A stretch of 64,000 nucleotides of DNA from Eucommia ulmoides (GCA_016647705.1 CM028326.1:26288901-26352900), one strand, 5' to 3'. Counted from the first letter of the stretch, positions 12,743 through 25,750 are shown. Notes: generated by a model not told the origin, from the sequence alone. A program made the numbers and translations.

Positions 12743-13104
12743 GGAACCCTATAAAGGGTTGGAAAGGCTTCTCATAGCCGATATGAAGAACGAGACTTGT
12801 TCGCGTAGTCCTTAGTTCGTTGTTTCTCTTTTTGCTACCCAAAAAAATATTGGATCAAATTAACTCACATATGTTATGAGAATTAGGGTTGACTTCAATT
12901 TCAACCACCATCCACATGAGTTTTTCCTCACTTAGACCATGTTTGATAATCGAAATAATTGCTAAAAATTGAACAAATTAAGTACTCTAATTTTAATTAA
13001 TATTACTTAATTAATTAAATGTCACTTAAAATTTTCAGTCTGTGGGCCTAACATTTTCAGTCAATGGACATTTTTTCATTTTTTACCACTTAATGGGCTC
13101 AAAC

Positions 13105-13106
<2 letters not shown>

Positions 13107-13180
<74 letters not shown>
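13107..13180 (+). repeat. TTA trinucleotide microsatellite
   Basis: About 24 perfect copies of TTA/ATT lie without interruption, inside duplication unit A. The matching position of unit B lacks the expansion, so it grew after the duplication. Confidence 0.97.
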
Positions 13181-13181
<1 letters not shown>

Positions 13182-13922
13182 TAACCTTTTTACCATTAAC
13201 AACTTTTAAAACTTGGAATATAAAAAGAAGTATGAGAACAATTCTGCTATGTTTCTAATAATCTGAAAGTAGAATAGACAATTTTTTCGTTCCCATATGT
13301 TCTCTTTATGTTCCTGAAAACTATGAAATAGTGATTTTTTTTTTCTTTACTAATTATGAATACCGGTATATTACGATTGAAGAGTTAGAGCAAGCTCTAC
13401 GTGATTTTGATATGAACCATGGAAGAGATATCAAATAAATAATTTTTTATAGCTGTTGGCGATAGCGTAAGAAACAAATAATTTATCAATTTTTTTTGAA
13501 TGATACATTTAAATATCAATGAATATAAAAAACAAAAAAAAAAATAAAAAAAAATAGTTAAGGTGGCATTTGTTTAGTGTCAACACATAAAAATAAAATA
13601 ATAATAATAAAAATAAATATTTGATTTTTTAGTGTGTTATTGGTGTTTTTTTTATTATTGTTTTGTTCTCAAATTTTCTCTTTTGTATTATCTCGATTTT
13701 AAATTTTAATTTTGGACGGTAGTAACGAAATTTAAATAATTTTCAATTTTCAAATTTTGTACTTATCAAACATGTAAAAAGAATTTAGATCTTAAAAATC
13801 AACACTTAAAATTCTAATTTTACCAAATAAGATTCTTATTTTAGCACTTCATATTTCAACACTTAAAATTTAAGCACTATCAAACATAATCTTACTCTCA
13901 TCTTATGGTCCCAAACAATCCT

Positions 13923-13940
13923 CCCCCCCCCCCCCCCCCC
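13923..13940 (+). repeat. Poly-C tract
   Basis: A run of about 18 C bases in a very AT-rich neighbourhood. The paired place in unit B (about 16037-16045) has only CCCCCTCCCC. The length may be uncertain because homopolymers are hard to sequence. Confidence 0.9.
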
Positions 13941-14662
13941 ATCACCTTGCCAATGCCATCACGTCGTCTCACCGTCGCCTCACTGTCGCCATCGCCATCG
14001 TAGCGCCATCGCCTCTCTTGCAGCTCACCCCAACACAACTACCACACCCATTGTCGTCAGCCTCTACCATTGCTCAGGTACACTTCTCTCACTCTCTCTT
14101 GCGTGCTTCCACCAACGTTGCACTCACAAACTCCTCTTCTTCCGTCCAACCACCATGAAATCAACCATTACCACAATAGCCACATGCATCTTCTTTTCCT
14201 TGGCCAAATTTGACTTCTTCAACCCAAATATAACTTCAATTTGGCTAGATTTGGGTTTAATTTAGCCACATTTAACTTTGAATTTTGGTTATGTTTTTTT
14301 TTTTTTTTTCTAAGCCTAATTTATGTTTTATTTTTTTGTGTGTTTTCTTTGGTTTCTTCATTTGTTTTCACGTGTTTAGTTAGTCCGGAAGAACAAATGA
14401 GTTACCATCCGAAAAGCTTGCAATTGTGAACGGATAATCTCCCTCTCTATCTCTCTATTCTTTCTATGTTCCCGTTTGTTCTTTCTTACTAAATTATGTT
14501 ATGGAGATAATTGTTTATTCTCATATAGTTAACTTTGTTTTTGTACCCACAAAATTTAGAACAATAACATTAATTTGGAAAAGAATTTTGTTTTGTTCCC
14601 TGAAGTCTAAATTAGAATCAATTAGGAGAGTATTAATTGACAATTTAGTTGGGTTCATTCTG

Positions 14663-14987
14663 TTTTTGCACTTTGTGCCTCTAAAGTTACAGAGAAATTC
14701 CACTTTAGTCCCTATATTTTTAATTTGAATACTTTAAACCTTGAAGTATCCAAATAATGTTAATTTAATTCAAATCGTTAACTAAATTATTTTTTTGACG
14801 AAAATCACACACTTAGATGGTTTTCATGCTTGAGATGTGGGTATTTCCTTAAAAAATAATGACGATGTTAATAATTTGAACTTATTTAACATGATTTGAA
14901 TACTTCAAGAGTTAATATATTTAAATTAAAAATTATATGAGCTAAATTGGGATTGTTTCAGAACTTCAAGGCTGCAAAGTGCAAAAA
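14663..14987. mobile_element. Foldback MITE, uninterrupted copy
   Basis: The arms begin TTTTTGCACTTTG at both ends in inverted orientation and stay similar for roughly 100 bp on each side, including the TTTTTAATTT..AATA blocks. The element is 325 bp long with little loop. The 9 bp two bases past its right end (TTCTTTTTT, after CGTC) equal the left target duplication of copy 1, so both copies descend from one insertion. The left flank differs, so the duplication breakpoint coincides with the left arm. Confidence 0.75.
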
Positions 14988-15264
14988 CGTCTTCTTTTTT
15001 GTTATCCCTTTTTCTTTTTACCCGACAGGCCAATCGGAGAGGCCCAAAATGGGATTTGTGGCTTACTTTCATTAGGCCTAGCTCCGTTATTTACGTTCTA
15101 AAAGGGGCCCACCTTATTGAATATTTGCTTTATGTCATCTTTCTTGAAAGCCCACTATAGAAATGTGGGCCTCACTATTTTTTATTTTTCATAAGAAATA
15201 ATGTCAAAATTATTTTGGATAAATGTCCATCCCTGCCTTTAAGAAAGTCGCCATCATACATCTC

Positions 15265-16700
15265 ACTCACTTAGGCATAATCGAATTAAGTGCTAAAAAT
15301 TGAACAAATATTCATTTAATTAACTTTGTCTGATAATTTTAATTAATATTACTTAATTAATTAAGTGTCACCTAAAATTTTTAGTTTATGTGCCTTTAAC
15401 TTGTATCACAATTGAAGAGTTAGAACAATTTCTACGTGATTTTGGCATAAACCATGGGAGGGACATCAAAGAAATCATTTCTGAAGTTGATGGCGATAAC
15501 ATAAGCAACAAATAATTTATCATTTTTTTTGAATGATACATTTAAATACCAGCGAATATATAAAACAAAAAACAAGAATAATTAAGACGGCATTTGTTCA
15601 GTGTCAACATAAAAAAGAAAATCTAGAAATTAAAAAAAAAAATCGTATTTAATTTTTTTTTATTGAATTCTATGTTATTATTGACTAGTAATAATTCATA
15701 TATATGAACTTTTTAATATGTTATTGGTGTTTTTATTTTATTATTTTGTTATCGATTTTTTTTCCTAAAATTATCTTGATTTTAATTTTTAATTTTTGAG
15801 GGTAGTAATATTATTTAAATATTTTTTAGTCTTCTAATTTTGTATTTATCAAAGTCAAACAGACAAAAAAAATTCGACACTTAAAAATTAACACGTAGAA
15901 TTTTAATTTTATCAAACAAGATTTTTATATTTTTAACACTTAAAATTTCAGTAATTAAAATTCAGAACTTAAAATTTTCAACATTTAAAATAATGTTATC
16001 AAACATAGCCTTGCTCTCATTTTACGGCCCCAAACATTTTCCCCCTCCCCTTCTCTCTCCTTTCTCCATCGATTGTCTTGCCATTGCCATTACGTCTTGC
16101 CATCACCGTCGTTGCGCCATCACCTCTCTTGTACCTCACCCCAACCCAACTACCAAACCCAACGTTGTTGGCCTCCACCACTGCTCTCTCTCTCTCTCTC
16201 CTCAATAGCCACACGCATATTCTTTTCCTTGGCCAAATTTGACTTTTTTGACCCAGATCCAATTTCAATTTGGCTAGATCTGGGTATAATTTAGTCATAT
16301 TTAACTTTGAATTTTGGTTATGTTTTTTATTTTTTATTTATTTTTTGTTTTTTAATTTCTAATTTTTTTTTTGGTCCTAAGCCTAATTTTTGTTTCATTT
16401 TTTTTTTTGTGTGTGTTTTCTTCATTTGTTTGGTTAGCCCGGAAGAACAAATAAACAAATGAGTTACCAACCGAAAAGCTTGCAATTGTGAACGTGATAA
16501 TATTCCCCCCTCCCCCTCCCCCTGGTTCGAGTTTGTTCTTTCTTACTAAATTGTTGTTCTCATATTGTTATTTCTGTTTTTGTGCCTAGACAATTTAGAA
16601 CAATAACATAAATTTGGAAAAGAATTTTTTTTTGTTGGCTGAAATCTAAATTAGAATCAATTAGGAGAATATTTAATTAACAATTTTTTGGAATTGATTT
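15265..16700 (+). repeat. Direct duplication unit B
   Basis: Partner of 12939-14660 in the same orientation, with many small indels. It lacks the TTA expansion and the long C run. It ends at a homologous point around ACAATTT (about 16675). The spacer between the units is the foldback MITE plus its duplicated flank (14663-15264). From 16700 to 17079 I see only AT-rich sequence. Confidence 0.72.
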
Positions 16701-17079
16701 CCTAACATGATTTGGGATTTGGTATCGCGACTTTGATTCTGTTATATTTCAATCCTATTTTGTTTTGATTTCGATTGTGAACTTGTGCTTTTAGGGCTCT
16801 CAGAGTTATTCTCATATATTATAAATATAAATTAAAAATTCTATTATTAAGGGCATAATTATAATTTTACTGTCTTCTTAAAAACAATTTCTTATTTTTT
16901 TTCATTTGCCTCTCAAATTGGTGTAGAAAAAATTTTGCTCAGAAAATTATGAATTTTCTTTCATATTTTTCCCATCATTTTATGCCTATACTAAATAAGT
17001 TTTTTTCTTTCATCCTATTTTTTATTTTATTTTCTTATTAATCCTTTTTTCCCTCCAAACAAATGCACCCTTAGAGAAA

Positions 17080-17408
17080 ATGGAGCCACGAGAATCAAAG
17101 AGGCAAACTAGCCGAAGCATGTGTCGGAGCCTAAGTCAACCAAAAAATTGGAGCATGGAGGATGTGTTTGTCAGCACTACCCGCACGCAGTGAAGAGCAG
17201 GGCGGACAAAAGACGAAGAAACCCTGAGGTGGGTGATACTGGAGAAGCTACCGACGTACGACCGTCCGAGAATAATTATCATGACATTGTTCATGAAAAA
17301 CGAGAATCAAGCCGAAAATAATAACGACGACGTACACTGGAGGTCAATGTACAGAATCTGGACGTGAATGAGAGACAACGGTTCATTGATTGGCTTTTTA
17401 AAGTGGCG
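17080..17408 (+). pseudogene. PDR/ABCG transporter first-exon fragment, broken
   Basis: Full-length PDR proteins are plasma-membrane ABC exporters of about 1,400 residues; this is only their cytosolic N-terminal leader. From ATG 17080 the frame gives a serine/arginine-rich start, then NWSMEDVFV, a stop at 17191-17193, and then KDEETLRWVILEKLPTYDR. The DEE-x-LrW-x-x-LEKLPTYdR block is a hallmark of plant PDR transporters. In another frame, from about 17340 to 17408, it continues EVNVQNLDVNERQRFIDWLF then KVA, again as the family expects. One stop and at least one frameshift make it dead. Similarity ends at about 17408 and no ATP-binding cassette follows. It is a duplicated or captured exon fragment lying about 320 bp from the MULE end. 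Confidence 0.85.
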
Positions 17409-17953
17409 TGGTGGTTCAAAATTTGTTATCGAAATCTAGCCAAAACCGAATCAGATCTGACCAGTTTTCGTTCATGTAGTGAATAGGGTGTTTAAGTTGA
17501 ATATGAAATCTTTGAGATTAACAAAGTAGACCACGATTGAATTTGCTATGTAGAAGTAGACCCAAAAGAAACCAAATAAATTCTAAAACAATCCATGTGC
17601 GGTAAAATTAGGTCCACACCGGACGTTAAGCCCAATCTGAAGTTTCCCGAGCAATAATTTTTTGTATTTTTTCTTAATATTAAATTTTTTAACTTCTTTT
17701 TTTTTTTTTTGGATTTTTGTTAGGAGTGGTTACCGAGGAGTCCTTATAAGAGGACAAAACTACCGGATAAACCTTTTTAAAAAACATGTTACCAATTAAT
17801 CTTTTTGGTTTTTTGTGACAATTTTGCCCCTCAGCACTTTTCACGAAATATTCTAACAAACTCATTTCCCTTAATATTGGGCAACTGAAATCAATTCAAA
17901 ATCCATCCTAAAATCAACAAAAACAAATCGCTTCATCACAAAAAAAATCTCAA

Positions 17954-18285
17954 AATAAATATATATATATTCGTAATCATTACTAACACACAAACAAAAT
18001 AAGATCCATATTTCTAATATTTTGCGTCTTTTTTAGATGGACGTTTACATTTGACAAAACTAATAACTCGAACATGTATAAGATGTATATTCAGTAATGA
18101 TTAAACACATACCGTACTCAAAATAAATACATATTTGTGATAGTTATTAACACACGAACAAAATAAATCCATATTTCTAATATTTTGCAATTTGTTTATA
18201 TGAACATGTTACATTCAACACAATTAATAGTACGAATATGCATAAGATGTATATCCAGTAACGATTAAACATATAATGTAATCAC
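17954..18285 (+). repeat. Two tandem units of about 165 bp in the MULE end region
   Basis: Blocks such as CCATATTTCTAATATTTTGC, ATAAGATGTATAT.CAGTAA and GATTAAACA occur once in 17954-18119 and again in 18120-18285. Tandem subterminal repeats are common in large MULEs and may bind transposase; that role is not shown here. Confidence 0.75.
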
Positions 18286-18339
18286 AATATAACACGTCAA
18301 ATAAAAAGAACAAAATTTGAAATGAAAGTGGAATATTAC

Positions 18340-19000
18340 ATGAGATCATGTTGAATATAACACGAGATTGTGTTATATTCAACATAGTTAGGTTTTTGTA
18401 TATAACACGAGATCTTGTGTTGAATATCAACACGAAATCATATTATATTCAACATGGTATCATTTTGTATTCACCATAGTCATATATTATTATGAAATGG
18501 TTTTAAAAAATAAATACTGATGGAGAATAAAAATCGTGTTAAATATAACATGATCTCGTGTTATATTCAACATGCTATCATTTTCTATTCACCGTGGTCA
18601 TATATTATTATGAAATGGTTTTAAAAAAGAAATATTGTTGGAGACTAAAACTATGATGAATGTAACACGATCTTTATATGTATCATTGTCAAATAAACAC
18701 AATATGAAGATTGTGTGGTTATTTTCTAAAAAAAAATAAAAAAATATGAAACCATGTTGAATATAACATGATCTCATGTTATATTCAACACCGTCATCTA
18801 TACAACAAAAAACTGTTTTATTTTCCAATACAATTTCTTTTTAAAAAACATTTCATAATATATATGACCACGGTGAATACATAATGTTATCTTTTTCTTT
18901 TTTTTTCAATGTTTCCCCTAATTGTTGTATAAATGAGGGGATCATTACTTAAGAAAAAATATCGTGTTATATTCAACACACCTGTTGTAAGGTGAATTGC
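18340..19000. repeat. Palindrome-rich region built on GTTGAATATAAC
   Basis: GTTGAATATAAC and its inverse GTTATATTCAAC alternate here, spaced so that each pair can fold into a short hairpin (for example 18351-18384 and 18752-18790). A larger unit of about 120 bp containing CATATATTATTATGAAATGG repeats at about 18480 and 18599. The same palindromes recur in introns of both MULE genes. Confidence 0.8.
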
Positions 19001-19801
19001 TTATTACGTAGCAGAGGATTACTCCCTCTCTAAACCTCCCTCTTTCCAAATGTCAGACTACAGGATGTGACTTGAGGACGTGCACTGTATCGTCATTCCA
19101 CTTTTCCAATTCACAACACTACCTTACCCCCTGATCAAAAACCCTAATCTCTTCTGCTCCTCTTTTAAAAAACCAACAAAATGGTTCATACAAGAAGGTC
19201 CATGAAGACAAAGAACCAAAATACGATAGAAGATCCTGTAATTCTCCAGAACTCAGGTTTGTTTTTAGTGCAAAAATAGTAGCGATTTCTATTTTCGTCT
19301 ATTTCTTATGAAGAGCATGAACATTGTACGCTTCCCTTTTTCAATTTATCTTTATAACCCCATTTTTGGTGAAAAATATGTTTACAAATCATAAATTGTG
19401 TTCACGACTACTTACTCGACCTTTTTTTTAACTTCACTGCTCGTTTTTTATATGTTTTTATTTAAAATCATTTCACGTTTCATAAATGAAAATATTTTGA
19501 TTTTTATGTTCCTTTTGTTACGCAATTTCGTTCATGCATTTGGTAGTGTTTTATCATTGATTCTTACTTCTTGCATTTTCTTATCATAGACTATGAACAT
19601 TAGAAGGATCGAAATATGTTTGAGAGCACCAGTACTTCCAACGAAGATACTTTTATCATTTCCATTTGTACATGTATATAATCACTAAAAACATGTTACT
19701 TGATGCTATGTTGAATGTAACAAAACACATGTTTTCTTAACGATAATGTGTGTTGTTTTTTTGTGTATGTTGAATGTAACATGTGTTACATTCAACATAC
19801 A

Positions 19802-22392
19802 TGTCATAACCCGTCCCGGACACCCGTCATCCTGAGGTTGGCGTGACTACAATATGACATCATCCATACCCAAACAACCAAATGAAAGACAATAAACACC
19901 CACCATATAATATAAATTTTTAATTGGGGGACACACCCGTCCCAACTTATTCCTAACAGACAGTATTTATCCATGAACCTTTTATAGGTTTGCCTTTGAC
20001 AGCTTCTCTCAAACGCCTATATGACTCCATCATGTAGCTCTACCTAGTGCCAGTAAGGGATCGACCCCTAGCCGTTGTACCTGCGAGTGTACTACCTTCT
20101 TAGTGAAACATTTTTATAGTAATAACAGTTTATTCTGCAACATCTAAATGGATCAAGCTTAAATAGGTAGACATTACGTAGCTCGCAAAGGTTTTTATAA
20201 TATTAGCAGCGAGAATAAAGAACTACATATAAGTTCCATGAAAAATCATTTAGTATAAGAATCATGCCATTCACCATATAAATAATAAATCACTCAGTAT
20301 AAGCAAATTATCACATCTCAAAACATCTTCTCAAACACACACACGCTGGCCAGCCCTAGTGATCGTTTTAACCTCACGATCGGGAGTTTGCAACGGTACC
20401 GTACCATCCGTAGGATATGTCTTCTTACGAACACCCATCACTCCGCCGAAACGGATAATCACTGCGCAGTATAAACGTCTAACATCACTCTGCCGAAGCA
20501 GATAAACATCACTTCGCCGAAGCGGATAACATCACTCCGCCGAAGCGGATCACATCACTCTGTCGAAGCAGATAAATATCATAGCATTGTCAAATTAATA
20601 ACGTTATCATCAATTCACAAACTAATATTATCGTCTAATCAATGTCGGCAAATCTCAACCATCACTCTCTATTTCCAAAATTGATTTTTAATCCAAAATC
20701 ATATATTTCTTTTACTTTTAAAAAAAAACATCTGATTTTCACCAAAATCATTTTTCCACTCTCTTTTTAAACTACCGAATCTAATGAAAATCATTCTTAA
20801 TTTCCTTTCGAAAACTATTGTAATCTCACGAAAATCCATTTTTACTCACTCATCCTAAATCCTGCTTGATCCATATCGTTTTATAAATCATTCAATCCCA
20901 GTACAGCCATTTTATATAAAAAAATAATTTGGCAAGAAGACAGTACACTCACCTCGTGATCCGTTCTCAGAAGCTTTTACTGACTACTTCTTACCGAAAC
21001 CCCGATGCCTGTGAACCTAATAGTAACAGGGCCTAAATTAATATCGTATTTAAAATAACCTAATTAGATGAACGCAGGTCCTAATTCTCCATAATTTTCC
21101 CATTCCCCACATTTCATTACAGAAATTATTATTTGTTTAATTTCGCTCTGTTAAGTTTACTGTACCAGTTTATTAAAATTAGCGATCCTAAAAAAATGTT
21201 ATCACGATCATGACAATTACTATTACGAGTGCGAAAAATCTTAATGCTCAACAATTTAATTTGATCGATAATAGCATCCGATAAAAATGTTACCTGTTTC
21301 GAAACATGCACGGGCCACGGGATGAATTTTGAATTTTCTTTTGGGGTTGTTTTTGTAATTTCTCTTTTTTTTTCTTTTTTTTTTCCTTTTTTTTTTTTCT
21401 CCTTCTTCCCCGTTTCTGTTTTCCTGTTTGTATTTCCCGGCCGACGTCTCCCTCTTTCTCTCCCCAACTCCGTCCATCTTATTCACACACACACACCTCG
21501 CCGCACGGCAACACCACCGGCCGAACAACACCCGTACACACACACCGGTACATCAGACAACACACACACACACTCCGGATGAGAAAATCACCTATACGCC
21601 TGCTCCGAAACTGTCGGCAACACAAACACATACATGCGTCGACACCGGACGACGAGCAGTAACCCACACTGCCCACACACAACACATACCCACGGCAGCG
21701 CCACACCACCCGACCACCATCCCCGCCGATGACCCACATCGAAACACTGTAATCGAACAGAGTACCCCCAACCGTCGGTGAACAGTAACGCACACCCTCA
21801 TTCGCATAATTGAACACCCACGCACACCTCACGTACACAAACACACACAAAACAGACCGAATGGACCGCCACCACCCACGCCGGACTGCCTCCACCGCCG
21901 GCGGACCTCTCTCTCTCTCTTCGCTTTCTCTCTCTTCCCTCTCCGGTTTGGGGTTTCTGTTTTGCGATTTGTTTTTCGTGATCATTACATGCATAAATCA
22001 GCATTTATATGCATGTAGATAGTGGACTAAGCGTTAACCTCCTCCCGCCACGTCACTGTTCATGCATTGCTTCCGGCCGGTGGCTCCAGATCACACACAT
22101 ATATAAATTTTTGTGAAATTACCCTTTTCTCCCCTTAACTTCTTAAAATCTTCATTTTAGTTTAAGTCCACTTTTAAGATTTTTCTTAAATTGCAATTGC
22201 ACCCCTAAAAGTCTTAATTTTAAATTAAATATCAATTTACCTTTCTAAATTGGGATTTATTGTTTCTATATTTTCAATTTGACCCCTAGACTTTTTATTT
22301 GAATTTTTAATTGTCCTAATTTCATTCCGAATTTTCACAATTACTCTAAAATACCACTGAAATGACGTACATGCTACGATTGAGATCTTACA
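19802..22392 (-). mobile_element. Solo LTR, family 1, minus orientation
   Basis: On the minus strand it begins TGTAAGATCTCAATCG and ends GACGGGTTATGACA. ATACA at 19797-19801 and at 22393-22397 is a perfect 5-bp target duplication. Internally it has TATAAATG (about 22000 on the minus strand) followed by a purine-rich leader, as expected of an LTR promoter. No internal coding region, primer-binding site or second LTR lies between the ends, so it is a solo LTR of about 2.6 kb, probably Ty3/gypsy. The CA-rich open frames at 21320-22020 are LTR leader sequence, not genes. It sits inside the ULP1-like gene. Confidence 0.88.
20440..20578 (+). repeat. Short tandem repeat inside the solo LTR
   Basis: About five or six copies of a unit near CATCACTCCGCCGAAGCGGA, at 21-26 bp intervals, with variable fill. 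Each copy holds the palindrome-like CCGCCGAAGCGG. The inverted solo LTR at 25751-28032 carries the same array on the other strand (about 27255-27375). Confidence 0.85.
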
Positions 22393-25300
22393 ATACATCC
22401 TAAAAGATCCCTAACAAATTGATGTTTCATCTGTGTTAGATTCAACATTGTCAGGTGACACATACAAAATTGTTTCCCGACTACAGTTCTTGCAACCTAC
22501 AGGTAAACAAGAAAATCCTCCTACGACATCCATAAAAAACTTTAATATAACATTAACAAATCGAAAAATTGAATGCATGTTTTGTGATTTCCTATTGTGC
22601 GCCACCCTAGAGTCAAAAGAACCCAAATCAAAAGAACCCAAACAGAGTCTGAAATTGCATCACAAACAGTTGTTCCGTCTTCACTATGTATTGTACTTTT
22701 CAACACTTATTATGCATTTTTTGAAATTCGTACTTCAATAGGATTTATTAATGTGTCCTTTTTTCTTCCACATTTGTTTTCAGTTCACCGCGGTATTAGA
22801 GCTATTCATCCTCCTGCAATTAAGTATGGGTCCAATCTTTCACAAGCCTACAGGTTGCTTGCCACAATTCACCTTTGTGATGAGCACTTGACCCTCTTGC
22901 GAAAAATACCATTTTGGCACACATAAACGCCCTTATGGATCCATTTATGAGTCCCAACAATTTTTACAAATTGGATAGCTTCATTACGTGTATCATTTGC
23001 TCATACAATCCAGCAAAGAAAACTTTTAGACTCGGTACTTTGTATGTCCAATTGCGAGTGAGTGACATCCAAGTGATTTTTGGTTTGTCATTGGTAGGTG
23101 TTCAAATTGGTATGAGATATGCGTAAAAGGATAGAAGTTCGTTTTTAACACAGCGCGGTCTCGACATTAATAAACTTGGTATCATTTAAGTCAAGAGCAA
23201 GGTTAAAGGTGCTCTTGCTGCAAAGATAAAAGATGATGTTGAAGATGTAGTACGTCTTATATGCCTTCATCTCTTGACGACCTGTTTTCTAGACAATAAG
23301 GGACCAGTAACTCGTGTGTCAGATATGATAATGGTAGAAGACCTCAACTTAATGTCTTCTTTCGTTTGGACTGAGATAATTCATCCAATGTTAATTTAAT
23401 CAATTGAAACAAGTTACCAGAACCCATCCACTATCACAGGTGCACTGTAGGTATGTTTTTTTTTTTTCATTTATTTACATTCTACTTCTCTACTAATTTT
23501 ATTTGCAATTGGTTTTGGCTTTTCAAGCATACAACCTTGATTAAGCATTCATTGACTCATCAAAACCATGTGCCAAGGTGGGCGTCATGGGATATGGCAT
23601 ACTTGTCGCAAACAATCAACACGCGACAACTATTGGAACTTCAGTCGAAAGGGGTATGCAAAAAATATAACTTTGTGTGTTGAATATAACCTGAACATTA
23701 TGTTATATTCAATATGGTTATATTCGTGTTATATTCAATATGACAATTTGTGTTGTGTTATATTCAACATCAAATTAATCATTCTTTGTATTATATTCAA
23801 CATGATGATGTGTGTTGTGTTATATTCAACATCACATTAATAATTTTATATAATCATATATAAACATCATTCTTTGTTGTTTGTAGGTGATTGAGGGAGA
23901 ATTGGCGAAGGTAGTCGAGAAACTCAGGATGGGTATTGCCTTTCCTGTTGATGATGAACTTGATGACGAGCCGATCGGAAATTGCTAAGGGTAAAAATAA
24001 ATTGGATGAGCTACCATCTTTTAACTTGAAAATCAGTCAAGAATTCAAGGGTGTGTTTTTGCGATTGTAGCATAGGCAATCAATGTGAATGAATTGATGG
24101 AAGAGAATGAAAGGTTGAGAGAGAAAGTTTAATGTGTGAATGAATCGCAACGAAAGCGACGAAGGAAAATGAAGAAAAAGATTGAAAGATTACAAGGAGT
24201 AATCCATGAATTGAATGTTGAACGTAGGCACCTTGACGACTTGCTATTAGAGACTGAAGTCTATGTTGTGACTCAAGAAGAGTGACTTGTTAAAGAGAAC
24301 AAACAGTTGCATGAGGAATTGATAGAGACTGTTGTGCATTCAATCACTCAAACTGAAGCACTGAAGTCAAAAGACAATAAAACAATTAAAGGGATTTGTG
24401 AGTATTATCAGTTGGAATTGCATGACATAGATGAGATTATTGAGGATTAGAGTGAGAAGATTGCACGGCTTTCAGAAGGCACAAATGTAGCGCAATCGTT
24501 TATACCTCCCCCCAAAAGGGTTACACGCTCTACGCGTAATCCCGTAACTCCAAGCTCAATCGTTAAGGGGTGAAAGCCAAGCATAGACAGATGAAGGATA
24601 AGGATGGCTCAGTACACGAATACAGACGTCTTGTGAAGCGAATATGCCTTTGTGTTGCACGCCAACCTTCGCATATTCAATCATCTTGTCCTGCTGACAT
24701 CCCATCCATTGTCGCCCCTATTTCTATTTTTAAAAAAGGTAAAAATTTGAAGTCTGGTGAAGAGTGACAAATAATGCCACCAAGAGACTGTCCCTTTGGG
24801 ACATACATTTCCAAAGATGATTAGAATAAGATGTTTTTCATATTGGAGAAGGAGAGTTCGAGGTACATCACTCATACTTCTCATAAAAATTATGTTTATT
24901 ATTAGATATTTTATTTTGTATTCTTACACTTGCTAGGGAAAAAAACAGTGAGTTCGTTTAGGGAGAAGAATGGCTATTGGTGCAAGTTGCAATAGTTGAT
25001 TTGATTGATGTCCTATTGAACAACAGATAACAAATTTCGTAAGTGTTTGATCAATTTTTTTTTTTTGTTAACACCAATTGTTATATTCATTTCACCATTG
25101 TCTATTATATGTGTTATATTCAATACCTATATATAACATTCGACTCAAATATGTTTTTCCACAGGTTATTAATGCGTGCACTAAAATGTTATGGAATGAT
25201 CAATATGTTCTAGCACAACGGATAAAATTATTGGGTACCAAACATGAAACACCGTCCGCCTTCATAAACAACGCGTGTTGGGTAAGTGATAAACTTGTAT

Positions 25301-25750
25301 CATTCGTTATTTTCAAATTGATTCTGATATGACTTATAGACTTTTAATCCATCTATATTCGGTTTTTAGACATGGGTATTGACCCATGATACTGAAACCT
25401 TGACAAAAGTATTGGAGCCGAACATCATTTCAGCATTTTCAGGTAATGTAAGGTTTATCCACTTTCTCATCAATTCACAAGGATCAACAAGTTCAAATTG
25501 CCATTGGATTTTGTTGGTATGTGATTTAATTCATAATGTCTGGAGACATTACAAGTTGACAAACTTGTGGGGGCCTAGGAATGGTGAATCGCTCCTTCGA
25601 AAATGCAAAACTAATGGCAACCTTGTTCTTGTAGCAATCTTTTGTGTTTTTATTTTGATTTATTGTTTTCTGCGTTTTTTTATAACAATTAAACATATAT
25701 TGTACTCAAAATATAATGCATCGAATAACAAGAGGTCAAGTTGAATATAA

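Larger units (their letters stand above)
8442..12850 (+). mobile_element. Degenerate LINE (non-LTR retrotransposon), 5'-truncated
   Basis: Plus-strand remains of a plant LINE polyprotein run in order. First comes the linker after the endonuclease (8442-8649, continued after the MITE at 9711). Then reverse transcriptase (about 10250-11330), a zinc-binding RT C-terminal region (about 11870-12130), RNase H (about 12320-12742) and a short A-rich tail near 12840. Many stops and frameshifts show it is dead. The endonuclease domain is absent or displaced by the element at 7371-8441. Removing 8650-9707 plus one TAA restores a continuous linker frame, so the LINE is older than that insertion. Confidence 0.85.
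12939..14660 (+). repeat. Direct duplication unit A (partner 15265-16700)
   Basis: Unit A shares colinear blocks with unit B: GCTAAAAATTGAACAAAT, the region around GAAGAGTTAGA..A....TCTACGTGATTTT, the ATTTATCA..TTTTTTTTGAATGATACATTTAAATA block, the CTTTTCCTTGGCCAAATTTGACTT block, and the segment ending near ACAATTTA. It contains hAT-like inverted ends (CATGTTTGATA near 12946, TATCAAACAT near 13879-13888). A TTA microsatellite and a C homopolymer are unique to this unit. No gene is supported. Confidence 0.75.

Noticed and set aside
20440-20578. Regular short repeats resembling a CRISPR array
   Set aside because: Units are about 23 bp with almost no spacer, they sit in a plant LTR and recur in its sister copy. 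No cas-like gene is present.
21129-22022. Overlapping frames on both strands rich in TH/HT or RE/RR repeats
   Set aside because: They come from CA, CT and GA simple repeats in the leader part of a solo LTR with a clear target duplication. No domain is present.
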